From Bryobacter sp. CoA8 C33 (GTDB lineage Bacteria; Acidobacteriota; Terriglobia; Bryobacterales; Bryobacteraceae): a stretch of 64,000 bases of DNA. The translations under genes were made by a program, and so were the position numbers. Within the stretch, counting starts at the first letter, position 1. Every line of letters starts with the position of its first letter. The notes below the pieces were generated by a model, which saw nothing but the letters and a program-made list of their open reading frames with translations, had not been told where the DNA came from and did no database searches. Location of the stretch: the NCBI GenBank assembly GCA_019931185.1, contig JAINDK010000018.1, positions 62,001-126,000 on the forward strand. Reading direction: 5' to 3'. This document shows, one piece after another, positions 8,468 through 17,619 of the stretch.

Positions 8468-10246
8468 TTAGTGATTGTGGCGCGGAATCTTCTCGCCCAG
8501 GTCGCGATACTTGACGGCGAACTCGAGCACGCCGCCAAACTCCAACTGCGCCACATGCGCCCGGTAGAACTCCTGCCAAGGCGTTTGCGTCTCGGCCACC
8601 GGTAGCTGTTGTTCGCGCCGCCGCGCCTCCAATTCCTCCTCGCTCAACAGCACATCCACCCGCCGCTGGTTGAAGTCGACGCGAATCTGGTCCCCCGTTT
8701 TCAGCAGCGCCAGATTGCCCCCCACGGCCGCCTCCGGCGACGCGTTCAAAATCGAAGGGCTGGCGCTCGTGCCGCTCTGCCGCCCGTCTCCCATCGTCGG
8801 CAACTGGTTCACGCCGATGCGCACGAGCCGGTCCGGCGGCAGCATGTTCACCACCTCCGCCGCTCCCGGGTAACCAACAGGACCGCAACCGCGGATCACC
8901 AACAGACTCTTCTCGTCGATGCCCAGCGACTCATCATTGATCCGCTCGTGGTAATCCTCCGGCCCATCAAACACGATGGCCCGCGACGTGAAGGCGTTCT
9001 CGTCGCCCGGCGTCTCGAGAAAACGCCGCCGGAATTCTTCCCCAATCACTGAGGTTTTCACCAGCGCGCTCGAGAACAGGTTGCCATCCACCACCAGAAA
9101 CCCTGCATTCTCCTTGAGCGGCTGCCCCCAGGGCCGGATCACTCGCGGATCCTTCGTCCGCGCACCGCCATAGCTTTCGCCGATGGTCTTGCCATTGACG
9201 TTGAGGGCATCCTCATGGATCTTGCCGGCGCTCATCAATTCACCGATCACCGCCGGGATCCCGCCGGCGAGATGGAAGCTCTCCGTCAGATACTCGCCCG
9301 CCGGTTGTACATTGGCGAGCAGCGGAATGGCATGCCCGACGGTCTCCCAGTCCTTCGTCTTCAAGGGCACGCCCATGTGCCGCGCAATCGCGATGAGGTG
9401 CGGCGGGCAGTTGGTCGAGCCCCCGATCGCGCTACAGACGACGATCGCATTCTCAAATGCCTTTCGCGTCATGATCTTCGCGGGCTTGAGATCTTCCTTC
9501 ACCATGTCGACGATGCGCTTGCCCGTGCGGTAAGCCATCTGCGTTCGCTCCCGGTAAGGCGCCGGAATGATCGCGCAGCCCGGCAGGCTCATGCCGAGGG
9601 CCTCGGCCAGGGAATTCATCGACGAAGCTGTCCCCATCGTGTTGCAGTGGCCCGGGCTGGGCGCCGACGCCATGACCAGTTCCATAAAGCCGTCATAATC
9701 AATTTGCCCGGCTGCGTAGAGCCGCCGCGCCTCCCAACAGCTCGCCCCGCTCCCCGCCAGCTTGCCCTCGTGATAGCTATTCAGCATCGGCCCGCCGCTC
9801 AGTACAATCGCCGGAATGTTCACGGTTGCCGCCGCCATCAGACAAGCCGGTGTCGTCTTGTCACAGCCCGTCGTCAACACCACGCCGTCGAAAAAGTAAC
9901 CATGCAGAATCTCGACCAGCCCCAGATAGGCGAGATTACGGTCGAGCGCCGCCGTCGGTCGCCGGCAGTTTTCGAAGATCGGGTGTACCGGAAAGACAAA
10001 CGGCACCCCACCCGCATCGCGAATCCCGTCCCGCGTGCGGTCCACCAGCTCCAGGTGGATGCGGTTGCAGGGGGAAAGGTCAGACCCCGTCTGCGCAATG
10101 CCGATAATCGGCTTGCCGGACTGCAACTCCTCCCGCGTTAGACCATAGTTGGCGTAGCGCTCCAGGTAAACGGCTGTCATCCCCAAATTGTCAGGATTCT
10201 GAAACCAGTTGTAGCTGCGCAGAACAAACTTGCGATCACGGTTCAT
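8468..10246 (-). CDS. IlvD/Edd-family sugar-acid dehydratase (pentonate dehydratase type)
   Basis: The 592-residue protein has the iron-sulfur cysteines at the positions known for D-xylonate/L-arabinonate dehydratases: C60 (SPCNRIHLE), C128 (TTGCDKTTPA) and C201 (SPGHCNTMGTASSMN). The C-terminal part has the GTSAS loop. These enzymes carry a [2Fe-2S] cluster and convert aldonic acids to 2-keto-3-deoxy acids in the cytoplasm. Length and motif spacing favour the pentonate/hexonate subfamily over true IlvD, although the exact substrate is open. The start is set at ATG 10246 because AGGAAG lies just upstream; an in-frame extension to 10273 lacks such a site. It is divergent from TonB receptor 2. 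Confidence 0.88.
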   Translation of the reverse strand: MNRDRKFVLRSYNWFQNPDNLGMTAVYLERYANYGLTREELQSGKPIIGIAQTGSDLSPCNRIHLELVDRTRDGIRDAGGVPFVFPVHPIFENCRRPTAALDRNLAYLGLVEILHGYFFDGVVLTTGCDKTTPACLMAAATVNIPAIVLSGGPMLNSYHEGKLAGSGASCWEARRLYAAGQIDYDGFMELVMASAPSPGHCNTMGTASSMNSLAEALGMSLPGCAIIPAPYRERTQMAYRTGKRIVDMVKEDLKPAKIMTRKAFENAIVVCSAIGGSTNCPPHLIAIARHMGVPLKTKDWETVGHAIPLLANVQPAGEYLTESFHLAGGIPAVIGELMSAGKIHEDALNVNGKTIGESYGGARTKDPRVIRPWGQPLKENAGFLVVDGNLFSSALVKTSVIGEEFRRRFLETPGDENAFTSRAIVFDGPEDYHERINDESLGIDEKSLLVIRGCGPVGYPGAAEVVNMLPPDRLVRIGVNQLPTMGDGRQSGTSASPSILNASPEAAVGGNLALLKTGDQIRVDFNQRRVDVLLSEEELEARRREQQLPVAETQTPWQEFYRAHVAQLEFGGVLEFAVKYRDLGEKIPRHNH

Positions 10247-10267
10247 AAGGCTTCCTGTCATTTTCCA

Positions 10268-10289
10268 ACACAATCATCCTTCATTGTGT
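10268..10289. promoter_or_regulatory. Inverted repeat, candidate operator of the dehydratase
   Basis: The arms acacaat (10268-10274) and attgtgt (10283-10289) form a perfect 7-bp inverted repeat with an 8-bp spacer, 22 bp upstream of the dehydratase start and within the region shared with the divergent TonB receptor. This geometry suits a dimeric repressor such as a GntR or LacI family protein, but no such regulator gene is in the window. Confidence 0.45.
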
Positions 10290-10377
10290 GTCAAGACTCG
10301 CAGCCGGTGAATGTTCGCAATTCCCTGGATGTGATAAATTTGACAAATTAAAGTCTTTCCCTTCAGGAGGAAACATC

Positions 10378-13300
10378 ATGCAAGCCCGTTTGTTTGCAAC
10401 GCTTACAATACTGTTATTTGTCTCGGCCAGCCTCTTCGGCCAAACCTTGGGTGACATTTCTGGCACCGTCACCGACCCTCAGGGTGCGCCTGTCGCCGGC
10501 GCAACCGTACGGCTCACCAATGCCGCTACGAACGCCGTGCGCACCTCAACTTCCAACGACTCCGGTCTTTACGCGTTCCCCGCGCTGGTTCCCGGCAGCT
10601 ACAGCGTCAAGGTGGACAAAGCAGGCTTCAAGACTTACTCGCAAACCAACATCGAAGTGCAGGTGCAGGCGCAGGTTCGCGTTGACGTTGCCATGCAGAT
10701 CGGGCAGGTGAGCGAAACGGTGGAAGTTTCAGCCAGCGCCTTGGCTCTCAATACGGAGAACGCCACTGTCGGTACCGTCGTCGAGCAGAAGCGCATCGTT
10801 GAGCTGCCCCTCAATGGCCGCAACTACTTGCAATTGACCGCTCTTGCCCCAAATGTCAGCTTCGGCTTTCCAAGCGCCGGCCAGGCCGACGCCCGTCAGG
10901 GTGGCGACCGCGCCAACCAGAACATATCGGTTGCCGGTATGCGCAACAACTTCAATCGCTTCACCTTGGACGGCGTCGAAAACACCGACCCCAATTTCAA
11001 CACCTACGTGATCTTCCCCTCGGCCGAAGCATTGCAGGAATTCAAGGTGCAGACCGGCGTGTATCCCGCCGAATTCGGCCGTGGCGCCACGCAAATCAAC
11101 GTTTCCACCAAGGGCGGCGGCAATCAGTTTCATGGCTCGCTCTATGAATTTCTACGCAACGAAACGATGGACTCGCGCAACTACCGCTTCACCGGTCCGG
11201 ACCGGGTGAAGGATCCGTTCAAGTGGAACCAGTTTGGCTTCGTTCTCTCCGGCCCGGTGGTGATTCCCAAATTGTTTAATGGGCGCAACAAGCTCTTCTT
11301 CATGTCCAACTATGAATGGTTCCGCCAGCGCCGTAACGTGATCGGCAACTTCACACTGCCGACACCGGACAACTTCGCGGGCAATTTCAATACCGCCGTT
11401 CAGACGAATGGCATTTACGATCCGCGCTCCCGCACGATCGCCAATGGTGTCGTCACCGGGGCGAGCTTGTTCCCCAACAACACCATCCCCCAAAGCCGAT
11501 TCGCTTCCGTCTCCACGCGGCTGCTGGCCTTCTATCCCCAGCCGAACAACATGGCCGCCGGGTTGAACAACAACCATGTCATCTCCTTGGCCCGGCCGAT
11601 CAACAAAGACCAATTCATTCAACGCTTCGACTGGGTGGAAAGCGACAAGTCCAACTGGTTCGGCCGCTATTCGAGGTCCGAAGAGAACCAGCTCACCGGT
11701 AACCTGTTCCGCAACGGCGAACTCATCATCACCGATGCCAGCCAGTGGACGGTCACGAATACGCGGGTGATTTCCTCGAACATCGTCAACGAGTTCCGCT
11801 TCGGCTTGACCCGCTTCTACAACACCACGGGGCCCGAGCTGGCCTTCACCACCGATGTGGTCGGCACCCTCAGCATTCCTGGCCTTTCCTCCGGTCCGCC
11901 TGTGCAGTGGGGCATCCCGAGTGTTGGCATTACCGCTTATTCCGGTTTTGGCAATTCCTCGGAAGGTCCCTATGAAAACAACAACCAGGCCATGCAGTTC
12001 ATCAATAACTTGAGCTGGATCCGCGGCAAGCACACCATCAAGTTTGGCGGCGAAGTCCGCAACGACCAGTACAACCAGGTGGGCAATCAGTTTGCCCGCG
12101 GCCAGTTCACCTTTGACCGCAACGCCACGCGCAGCCCGCTGGTGGCCGGCTCCGGTAACGCTTTCGCCGACTTCCTGCTGGGCGAGGTCTTCCAGGCCGA
12201 GGCCGCTGTCTCGATCGCCCGGGCCCAGTTCCGCGCTACCGGCTTCGCCTTCTACATTGACGACACGTGGCGCGTCAGCAACAAGCTGACCCTCAACCTG
12301 GGCCTGCGTTATGAGAACACGCCGCCGTGGGAGGACCAAACTGGTACTCTCTTCAACGGCATCGTCCGCCAGGACATCCGGCCCACCAGTCCTTTCGGGG
12401 CCGTGGTGCAGGATCAGAGCCTTCACCCCTTTTTCATGCGTCAGGGCGCTTCCCGCCAGAACTGCTATGAAGGCATCAATCTGCGCTGGATAGCCGGCGG
12501 TGAATTCCCCACCTTCCCAATCCAGACACGTTGCGATGGCTCGCTTGGTAACCGCCTTGTCGGCCGTGACAACAATGACTGGGCGCCGCGGCTTGGCGCC
12601 AGCTACCAGCTCGATTCGAAAACTGTCATCCGCGTCGGCGCCGGCGCGTTCTATTCGCAGGACACGGGCAACCCCCGCTTCGACATGGCCCGCAACCTCG
12701 CCGGCCGGCTCCGTGACAACTCGAGCCAGGTCAGCCCCCAGCTCACCTGGCAGAACGGTCTTGCCTCGATCGCCGGCGGCACGGCCAATGTTGCGCGTCC
12801 CTACACTTTCGCCAATCCCTTCGACCGCCGCACTCCCTACACATTACAGTACCTGTTCAACATCCAGCGTGAATTCTCAAGTAACGTTGTGTTTGAAATC
12901 GGCTACATGGGTTCGGTTTCACGCCGGCTCGAAGCCTTGCGCGCCGTCAATGAGTCCATCCCCGTTGACCCCGCGGTCTCCAATCTTTCACTGGCCGCCC
13001 GCTCCCCCTTCCCCGAGTTTGGGCGCATCCAACTCGTCGATAACGGCGGTCGCGGTAACTACAACTCCCTCGGCATGAAGCTGACCAAACGTTACTCGAA
13101 CGGACTGACCGGCCTGTTCTCCTACACCTGGTCGAAGTCGATCGACACTGCCAGCGCCATCCGCAATCAAGGCGGTGACGTGCTGTTCCCGCAGAACAGC
13201 GGCTGCCGGCAGTGCGAACGCGGCTTGTCCGGCTTCAACACCGAGCACCGCTTCGTCACCAGTCTGCTCTATGACCTTCCGGTCGGCAAGGGCAAGAAGT

Positions 13301-13782
13301 TCAATGTGTCCAATGGCTTCGCCGATGCAGTGATTGGCGGCTGGCAGATTGGCTCGATCATCACCGTTCAGTCGGGCTTCCCCCTGACGGTCGTCAATGG
13401 CCGCGACCGCTCCAATACCGGCGCGTTCTTCGACCGGCCCAATGCCACCGGCCAGAATCCGCAGGTCTCCAGCGTCACCACCGAGAACGCCTTCAATACC
13501 GCTGCGTTCATTGAACAGGCGGCCGGTACTTATGGCAACGTCGGCCGCAATACGCTCATCGGGCCGAGCTTTGTCCGCTGGGATTTCTCGAGCTTGAAGA
13601 ACTTCCGGATGCCGTACAAGGAAGGCCACAACCTCCAGTTCCGTTTTGAAGCCTTCAACTTCCCGAACCATCCGAATTGGGGCAACCCCGACGCGAATAT
13701 CCAGTCCGGCAACTTCGGCAAGATCCGCGGCACTCGTGGCGATATGCGGAACTTGCAGTTGGCGCTCCGCTATACCTTTTAG
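10378..13782 (+). CDS. Oar-like TonB-dependent receptor (2)
   Basis: Start ATG at 10378 is fixed by the strong Shine-Dalgarno AGGAGG eight bases upstream; an upstream in-frame start at 10288 is not needed. The 1134-residue protein has a signal peptide (MQARLFATLTILLFVSASLF), a carboxypeptidase-regulatory-like domain (TLGDISGTVTDPQGAPVAGA), a plug with the family motif VVEQKRIVELPLNGRNYLQL and FTLDGVENTDPNFNT, and a barrel ending LQLALRYTF. It shares a 131-bp control region with the divergent sugar-acid dehydratase, so the two may respond to the same signal. A strong terminator follows. Confidence 0.94.
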   Translation: MQARLFATLTILLFVSASLFGQTLGDISGTVTDPQGAPVAGATVRLTNAATNAVRTSTSNDSGLYAFPALVPGSYSVKVDKAGFKTYSQTNIEVQVQAQVRVDVAMQIGQVSETVEVSASALALNTENATVGTVVEQKRIVELPLNGRNYLQLTALAPNVSFGFPSAGQADARQGGDRANQNISVAGMRNNFNRFTLDGVENTDPNFNTYVIFPSAEALQEFKVQTGVYPAEFGRGATQINVSTKGGGNQFHGSLYEFLRNETMDSRNYRFTGPDRVKDPFKWNQFGFVLSGPVVIPKLFNGRNKLFFMSNYEWFRQRRNVIGNFTLPTPDNFAGNFNTAVQTNGIYDPRSRTIANGVVTGASLFPNNTIPQSRFASVSTRLLAFYPQPNNMAAGLNNNHVISLARPINKDQFIQRFDWVESDKSNWFGRYSRSEENQLTGNLFRNGELIITDASQWTVTNTRVISSNIVNEFRFGLTRFYNTTGPELAFTTDVVGTLSIPGLSSGPPVQWGIPSVGITAYSGFGNSSEGPYENNNQAMQFINNLSWIRGKHTIKFGGEVRNDQYNQVGNQFARGQFTFDRNATRSPLVAGSGNAFADFLLGEVFQAEAAVSIARAQFRATGFAFYIDDTWRVSNKLTLNLGLRYENTPPWEDQTGTLFNGIVRQDIRPTSPFGAVVQDQSLHPFFMRQGASRQNCYEGINLRWIAGGEFPTFPIQTRCDGSLGNRLVGRDNNDWAPRLGASYQLDSKTVIRVGAGAFYSQDTGNPRFDMARNLAGRLRDNSSQVSPQLTWQNGLASIAGGTANVARPYTFANPFDRRTPYTLQYLFNIQREFSSNVVFEIGYMGSVSRRLEALRAVNESIPVDPAVSNLSLAARSPFPEFGRIQLVDNGGRGNYNSLGMKLTKRYSNGLTGLFSYTWSKSIDTASAIRNQGGDVLFPQNSGCRQCERGLSGFNTEHRFVTSLLYDLPVGKGKKFNVSNGFADAVIGGWQIGSIITVQSGFPLTVVNGRDRSNTGAFFDRPNATGQNPQVSSVTTENAFNTAAFIEQAAGTYGNVGRNTLIGPSFVRWDFSSLKNFRMPYKEGHNLQFRFEAFNFPNHPNWGNPDANIQSGNFGKIRGTRGDMRNLQLALRYTF

Positions 13783-13807
13783 TCCGGGAGCCACGTCCTT
13801 TCAAAAC

Positions 13808-13838
13808 AAAAAGCCTTCTCTCACGAGAAGGCTTTTTT
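13808..13838 (+). terminator. Intrinsic terminator of TonB receptor 2
   Basis: A 9-bp stem (agccttctc at 13812-13820 and gagaaggct at 13825-13833) with loop TCAC is flanked by A and T runs, including TTTTTT at 13833-13838. It lies 25 bp after the receptor stop. The mirrored A-run may also let it serve the convergent phosphatase gene. Confidence 0.9.
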
Positions 13839-13869
13839 CGATTTTCCCGCCGCTGTAGCAGGCCTCGCT

Positions 13870-15522
13870 TTAGGGCAAATACCGCACCAGCAGAAGCGTG
13901 GCGTCGTCGTGCGGTTCCACCCCCGCCAGATAACTCGTGAGGCTGTCACGCAGGTGGTCGTGTATTTCCTGAACGGAGCCCTGCGCGCGGGCCATCAGGG
14001 CGGCGGCGATACGCTCGCGGCCGAAGAATTCATTCGGGCCGCGCCGGCCCTCCTCCACTCCGTCGCTGAACAGCACGAGGGTGTCGCCGGGATGCAATTG
14101 AGCGGGCGCCGGCTCAAACGTGGCGATGTCGAGCAGCCCCACGGGAAAACCATCCTGATCGAGGGCCTCCAGCGTCGGGCCGCCGGCATGGTTGGGGCGC
14201 ACGATAAAGGGCCGCGAATGCCCCGCGTTGATGTATTCGAGACGGCCGCCCGCGTCGATGTTGCAGGCAAAGATCGTTGCGTACTTTTCGCCAGCCGTGC
14301 GCTCCAGCAGAAAGCGGTTCAGGCGTGGAAGCCACTGATCCAGCTGCGCGCCAGAGCTGGCCGCCTCGAGCAGCACGCCTTGCAGCAGGGAAGCGAGCAG
14401 CGCCGCGCCGACGCCCTTGCCCGAGACATCGGCGACCGCCACCAACCAGGACCCGTCCGGGCGGCGCAGCACATCGTAGAAATCTCCGCCCACCTGGTGT
14501 GTGGGAATCGAGCTGCCGACGGCGGCCACCGGCCCTTCGGCCGCCAGCTTATGCGGCAGCAGGTTGGACTGGATCGTCCGGGCGAGAGCCAATTCCTGCT
14601 CGAGGCGGTGCTTCTTGCGCTCTTCCTCAAGCAGGCGGGCGTTCTCGAGAATTGTCGAGGCTTCCAGCGCCAATGTCTGCAGCAACTCGCGGTTGCCCTC
14701 CTCATGGACGGCCTCCCCATGGCGTGAGTCCATGTAGATCAGCCCCACCGTGTCCTCCACCGTCGCCGCCATCGTCTCGCCCGTGTTCACGCCGCCCCGC
14801 AGCCGCAGCAGCGGCACGCATAGCACGCGCCGCAGGTCACGCACGCCGGCGGATGCGTTGAAGCGCGAGGACCAGTCCGCCAGGGGGTCCAGTTGAAAGC
14901 TCAATAATTCCTTGCGCTCCTTCAGCGCACGCCGTATCAGATCGGCGGGGATGGGCAATTGCGTATTGTCCAGAACTCTGCCCGTGTTGTCCCGCCCTAA
15001 CTCAACCACGAGTTGATCGGTTTGTTCAAGCAGCAGAAAACCCCGCTCGCAACCGGTTACTGTTAGCGCGGCCTCCACCACGGCGGCCAACACGTCGTGC
15101 GTTGACATCGCGTGCTCAAGGCTGCGCGCCACCTCGGTGAGAGCCCGCAGCTTCGATAGCTCGCTGTCGGCGCCTCGCGCCCCGGGCAGCTTTCCCATCA
15201 GCCGGCGCAACTCCGCGTCGCTCTTTTCCACCAGCACCAGCCGGTAGCCGTCCTCCAGGCCAAAATCAACCGTGTCGCCCGCGGCAAGCCGCTGCGCCCC
15301 GTGGATCTTCACCCCATTCACCCGCACCCCGTGGAGGCTCTCCAGATCGCGGATCCGCAACTCGCTGTCCTGCGTCTCGATCAGCGCATGTTTGCGCGAC
15401 ACGCGGCTGTCGCGCAGGATGAGCTGGTTGTCGTTATGCCGTCCAATTGAAAACGGAAAATGATCGAGGGGAACCTGGAGAGAATTTCCCGATGGGTTGA
15501 TCACTGTGAGTTCGAATGGCAC
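13870..15522 (-). CDS. FHA-GAF-PP2C/SpoIIE-type protein phosphatase
   Basis: Three domains can be read. An N-terminal FHA domain (about residues 1-95) has the phosphothreonine-binding signature FSIGRHNDNQLILRDSRVSRKH. A GAF-like domain (about 120-290) follows, then a long helix (EEERKKHRLEQELALARTIQ) and a SpoIIE-type PP2C domain (about 330-548) with metal-site motifs VGGDFYDVL, ADVSGKGVGAALLAS, LFSDGVEEG and PHDDATLLL. Such proteins control anti-sigma antagonists or kinase signalling by dephosphorylation. The start is taken as GTG 15522, just before FHA strand 1 and 10 bp after the fur stop; the ribosome site is weak, so translational coupling is likely. An upstream in-frame start at 15636 would overlap fur heavily. 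Confidence 0.88.
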   Translation of the reverse strand: MPFELTVINPSGNSLQVPLDHFPFSIGRHNDNQLILRDSRVSRKHALIETQDSELRIRDLESLHGVRVNGVKIHGAQRLAAGDTVDFGLEDGYRLVLVEKSDAELRRLMGKLPGARGADSELSKLRALTEVARSLEHAMSTHDVLAAVVEAALTVTGCERGFLLLEQTDQLVVELGRDNTGRVLDNTQLPIPADLIRRALKERKELLSFQLDPLADWSSRFNASAGVRDLRRVLCVPLLRLRGGVNTGETMAATVEDTVGLIYMDSRHGEAVHEEGNRELLQTLALEASTILENARLLEEERKKHRLEQELALARTIQSNLLPHKLAAEGPVAAVGSSIPTHQVGGDFYDVLRRPDGSWLVAVADVSGKGVGAALLASLLQGVLLEAASSGAQLDQWLPRLNRFLLERTAGEKYATIFACNIDAGGRLEYINAGHSRPFIVRPNHAGGPTLEALDQDGFPVGLLDIATFEPAPAQLHPGDTLVLFSDGVEEGRRGPNEFFGRERIAAALMARAQGSVQEIHDHLRDSLTSYLAGVEPHDDATLLLVRYLP

Positions 15523-15532
15523 CGGAAGAAAC

Positions 15533-15991
15533 TCAGCAGGATTGCCGCGCCGCTTCCATCTCAGCGGCTCGCAGCGCCTGGCAATGCGAACAATAGCCGC
15601 CGATCTCGGTGCGCACCAAGGCGATCTGAAAGCCAAAAGTGTCTTCGACTTCCTTCCGGATACGAGCCAGCGGATCGCCGAAATACTCCTCTACCTTGCC
15701 GCAGCGCAAGCAGATCACATGCGCGTGCTCCCGCTTCATCCGCGTCTCGTAGTAGTGCTGATCACCGTCCTTGTGCAGCAGGTCCAGTTCGTCGACCAGC
15801 CCGGATTCCTTCAACATCTTCAGGGTCCGGTAAACCGTCACCCGGTTGAGTTTCGGATCCGTTTCCCGGGCTTTCAAATAAAGCGTTTCCGCATCGAGAT
15901 GCTGTCCGCTCTTGTCGATCAGATCCAGTAGCACCTGCCGCTGGCGAGTGAGGCGGACGCCCTTTTCCTTGAGTGTGCGCGTCATTTCCAT
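15533..15991 (-). CDS. Fur/PerR-family metalloregulator
   Basis: The 152-residue product has the Fur winged helix (GVRLTRQRQVLLDLIDKSGQ, then LNRVTVYRTLKMLKESGLVD), the histidine-rich region with the first CxxC (REHAHVICLRCGKVEEY) and the second zinc motif (GGYCSHC). It represses metal or peroxide genes as a dimer. Which metal it senses is not decided by the sequence. The start ATG at 15991 has GAGGG nine bases upstream. The phosphatase gene follows after 10 bp in the same direction, an unusual pairing. Confidence 0.92.
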   Translation of the reverse strand: MEMTRTLKEKGVRLTRQRQVLLDLIDKSGQHLDAETLYLKARETDPKLNRVTVYRTLKMLKESGLVDELDLLHKDGDQHYYETRMKREHAHVICLRCGKVEEYFGDPLARIRKEVEDTFGFQIALVRTEIGGYCSHCQALRAAEMEAARQSC

Positions 15992-16088
15992 GGGAGTACC
16001 CTCATTTTTGCATGACAGTGAAAATAATGCCTCATCCCTCTCGCGGGCGCTTCCGCCGCCCTCCTCTCTTTTATACTCGCTAGAGCAG

Positions 16089-17606
16089 ATGACCAGACGG
16101 GAATTGTTTTTCACCCCAGCCCTCATGATCGCCGCCGCCGGCACGCCCCGCCCTCTGTCATTGAACGAGGACAGTAACCATTTCTTCGTCAACCGGCGCA
16201 AGCAACGGCTCACCCGCGAATTGATCCGGCAGTGGGTCGACCAGTACCGCGGCACGTTGGTGGAAGAACTCATCCTCAACGTCAATGCCATGCGCTCGAG
16301 CTTTGCCTCCAGGCACAGAGAGGCTTGGTGGGATGGATTTGATCCGCAGGCCGGACCGGGCCAGAAATTCCTCGACGGGCTTGCCGATGCCGCGCGCCCA
16401 ACCTGGTTTGAATGGATTCGTTGCGCCTGGCAAATGCACCAGGACGGCCTGGATCTGTACTCCATCTGGATACCGGAAATCCGGCGCCAGGGCATGAAGC
16501 CCTGGGTGAGCATGCGCATGAACGATCTCCATGATGTCGACAAGGAAGAGCATCCCCTGCACAGCAGCTTCTGGAAGGAGCACAAGGATTGGCGCCGGGT
16601 TCCCTACCGCGGTGAACAGCGCGACAAGGCTCTTGATTACACTCGTCCGGAGGTGCGGGCTTACCAGTTCCGCTACCTCGAGGAAATCTGTGAACGCTAT
16701 GATTTCGACGGCCTGGAGCTGGACTGGATGCGTTTCGGTTTTCACCTGCCGCCCGGGCGCGAGCACTCCGGCGTGCTGCGTGAGTTCCAGCACGAAACAA
16801 GAAAGCTGCTCCAGGTTTGGGAAAAGATACGCGGGCACAAAATCACTCTCGCCGTCAGAGTGCCCTCGGCGCCGCGCACCGCCCGCCGTCTCGGCATGGA
16901 TGCCGTCGAGTGGGCGCACCTGGGGCTGGCCGACTTCGTCACGGTCACGAATTTCTGGCGGACGGTTGACAACGGCATGCCCGTGGAACAGTGGCGCAAA
17001 CTCCTGCCGAAAACCGTGCGATTGGCCGCCGGCCTCGAACTCGGGCTTAATGCCTTTCCGGGTTCGGTGGCCGCCAAGGGGAGAGCCTGGCAAAGCAATT
17101 CGCTCGAGACCGCCCGCGGCTCCGCCCTCGCTTATCTCGAACAGGGCGCCGGCAAGATCTATCTGTTCAACTACATGGATTCCGACACCACTCTCGATGT
17201 GCCCAGCCAGTACCCACCGCTGCTGCGCGGCTTGACCGACGCCGCCGCACCCCGGCGGCATGTCGTTACCTACCAGGACACCTGGGCCCCCGGCGAGACG
17301 CCGGCCGCCGCCTTGCCGGTGCAACTCGAGGCCGGCCGCTGGACTGCCTTCCGCCTATTGACCGGCCCGCCTGCCCCACAAGGTGTCGTTCGCCTCGGCC
17401 TGTCCCAGCCTTCGGTAACCGTCCGTCTCAATGGCGAACTGCTGGCGCCGGGCGTCAAGCGCGAAGACCTACTGCCCGGACCCAGCATGTCCCTCCTTGA
17501 GTTTGCCTGTCATGGGCTGCGCCCCGGAGAAAATGTGGTTGAGGTGGCCGCCGACTCCCCGGTGCGCATCGAATGGGTCGAGGTGGCAGTCAGCCCGGCG
17601 CGATAA
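16089..17606 (+). CDS. Glycoside-hydrolase-like TIM-barrel protein (GHL10-like)
   Basis: This 505-residue protein starts MTRRELFFTPALMIAAAGTP, an export-type leader with twin arginines. The body has the pattern of glycosidase-like TIM barrels, including GMKPWVSMRMNDLHDVD, the acidic strand end FDGLELDWMRF, and the parallel strand ITLAVRVPSAPRTARRLGMD. The acidic D-G-x-x-x-D-W motif is where GHL10-type families have their putative catalytic acids. A C-terminal beta domain (about 400-505) may bind carbohydrate. It lies 13 bp upstream of the penicillin-acylase-family gene in the same direction. Substrate unknown; family assignment is by motif only. Confidence 0.7.
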   Translation: MTRRELFFTPALMIAAAGTPRPLSLNEDSNHFFVNRRKQRLTRELIRQWVDQYRGTLVEELILNVNAMRSSFASRHREAWWDGFDPQAGPGQKFLDGLADAARPTWFEWIRCAWQMHQDGLDLYSIWIPEIRRQGMKPWVSMRMNDLHDVDKEEHPLHSSFWKEHKDWRRVPYRGEQRDKALDYTRPEVRAYQFRYLEEICERYDFDGLELDWMRFGFHLPPGREHSGVLREFQHETRKLLQVWEKIRGHKITLAVRVPSAPRTARRLGMDAVEWAHLGLADFVTVTNFWRTVDNGMPVEQWRKLLPKTVRLAAGLELGLNAFPGSVAAKGRAWQSNSLETARGSALAYLEQGAGKIYLFNYMDSDTTLDVPSQYPPLLRGLTDAAAPRRHVVTYQDTWAPGETPAAALPVQLEAGRWTAFRLLTGPPAPQGVVRLGLSQPSVTVRLNGELLAPGVKREDLLPGPSMSLLEFACHGLRPGENVVEVAADSPVRIEWVEVAVSPAR

Positions 17607-17619
17607 ACTAACGCTCTAT

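Noticed and set aside
10335-10365. TTGACA near 10339 as a sigma70 -35 box for TonB receptor 2
   Set aside because: No acceptable -10 hexamer at 16-18 bp; the following text is tctttccctt.
13909-14727. Plus-strand open frame opposite the PP2C domain
   Set aside because: Antisense shadow; the minus strand contains the phosphatase metal-site motifs.
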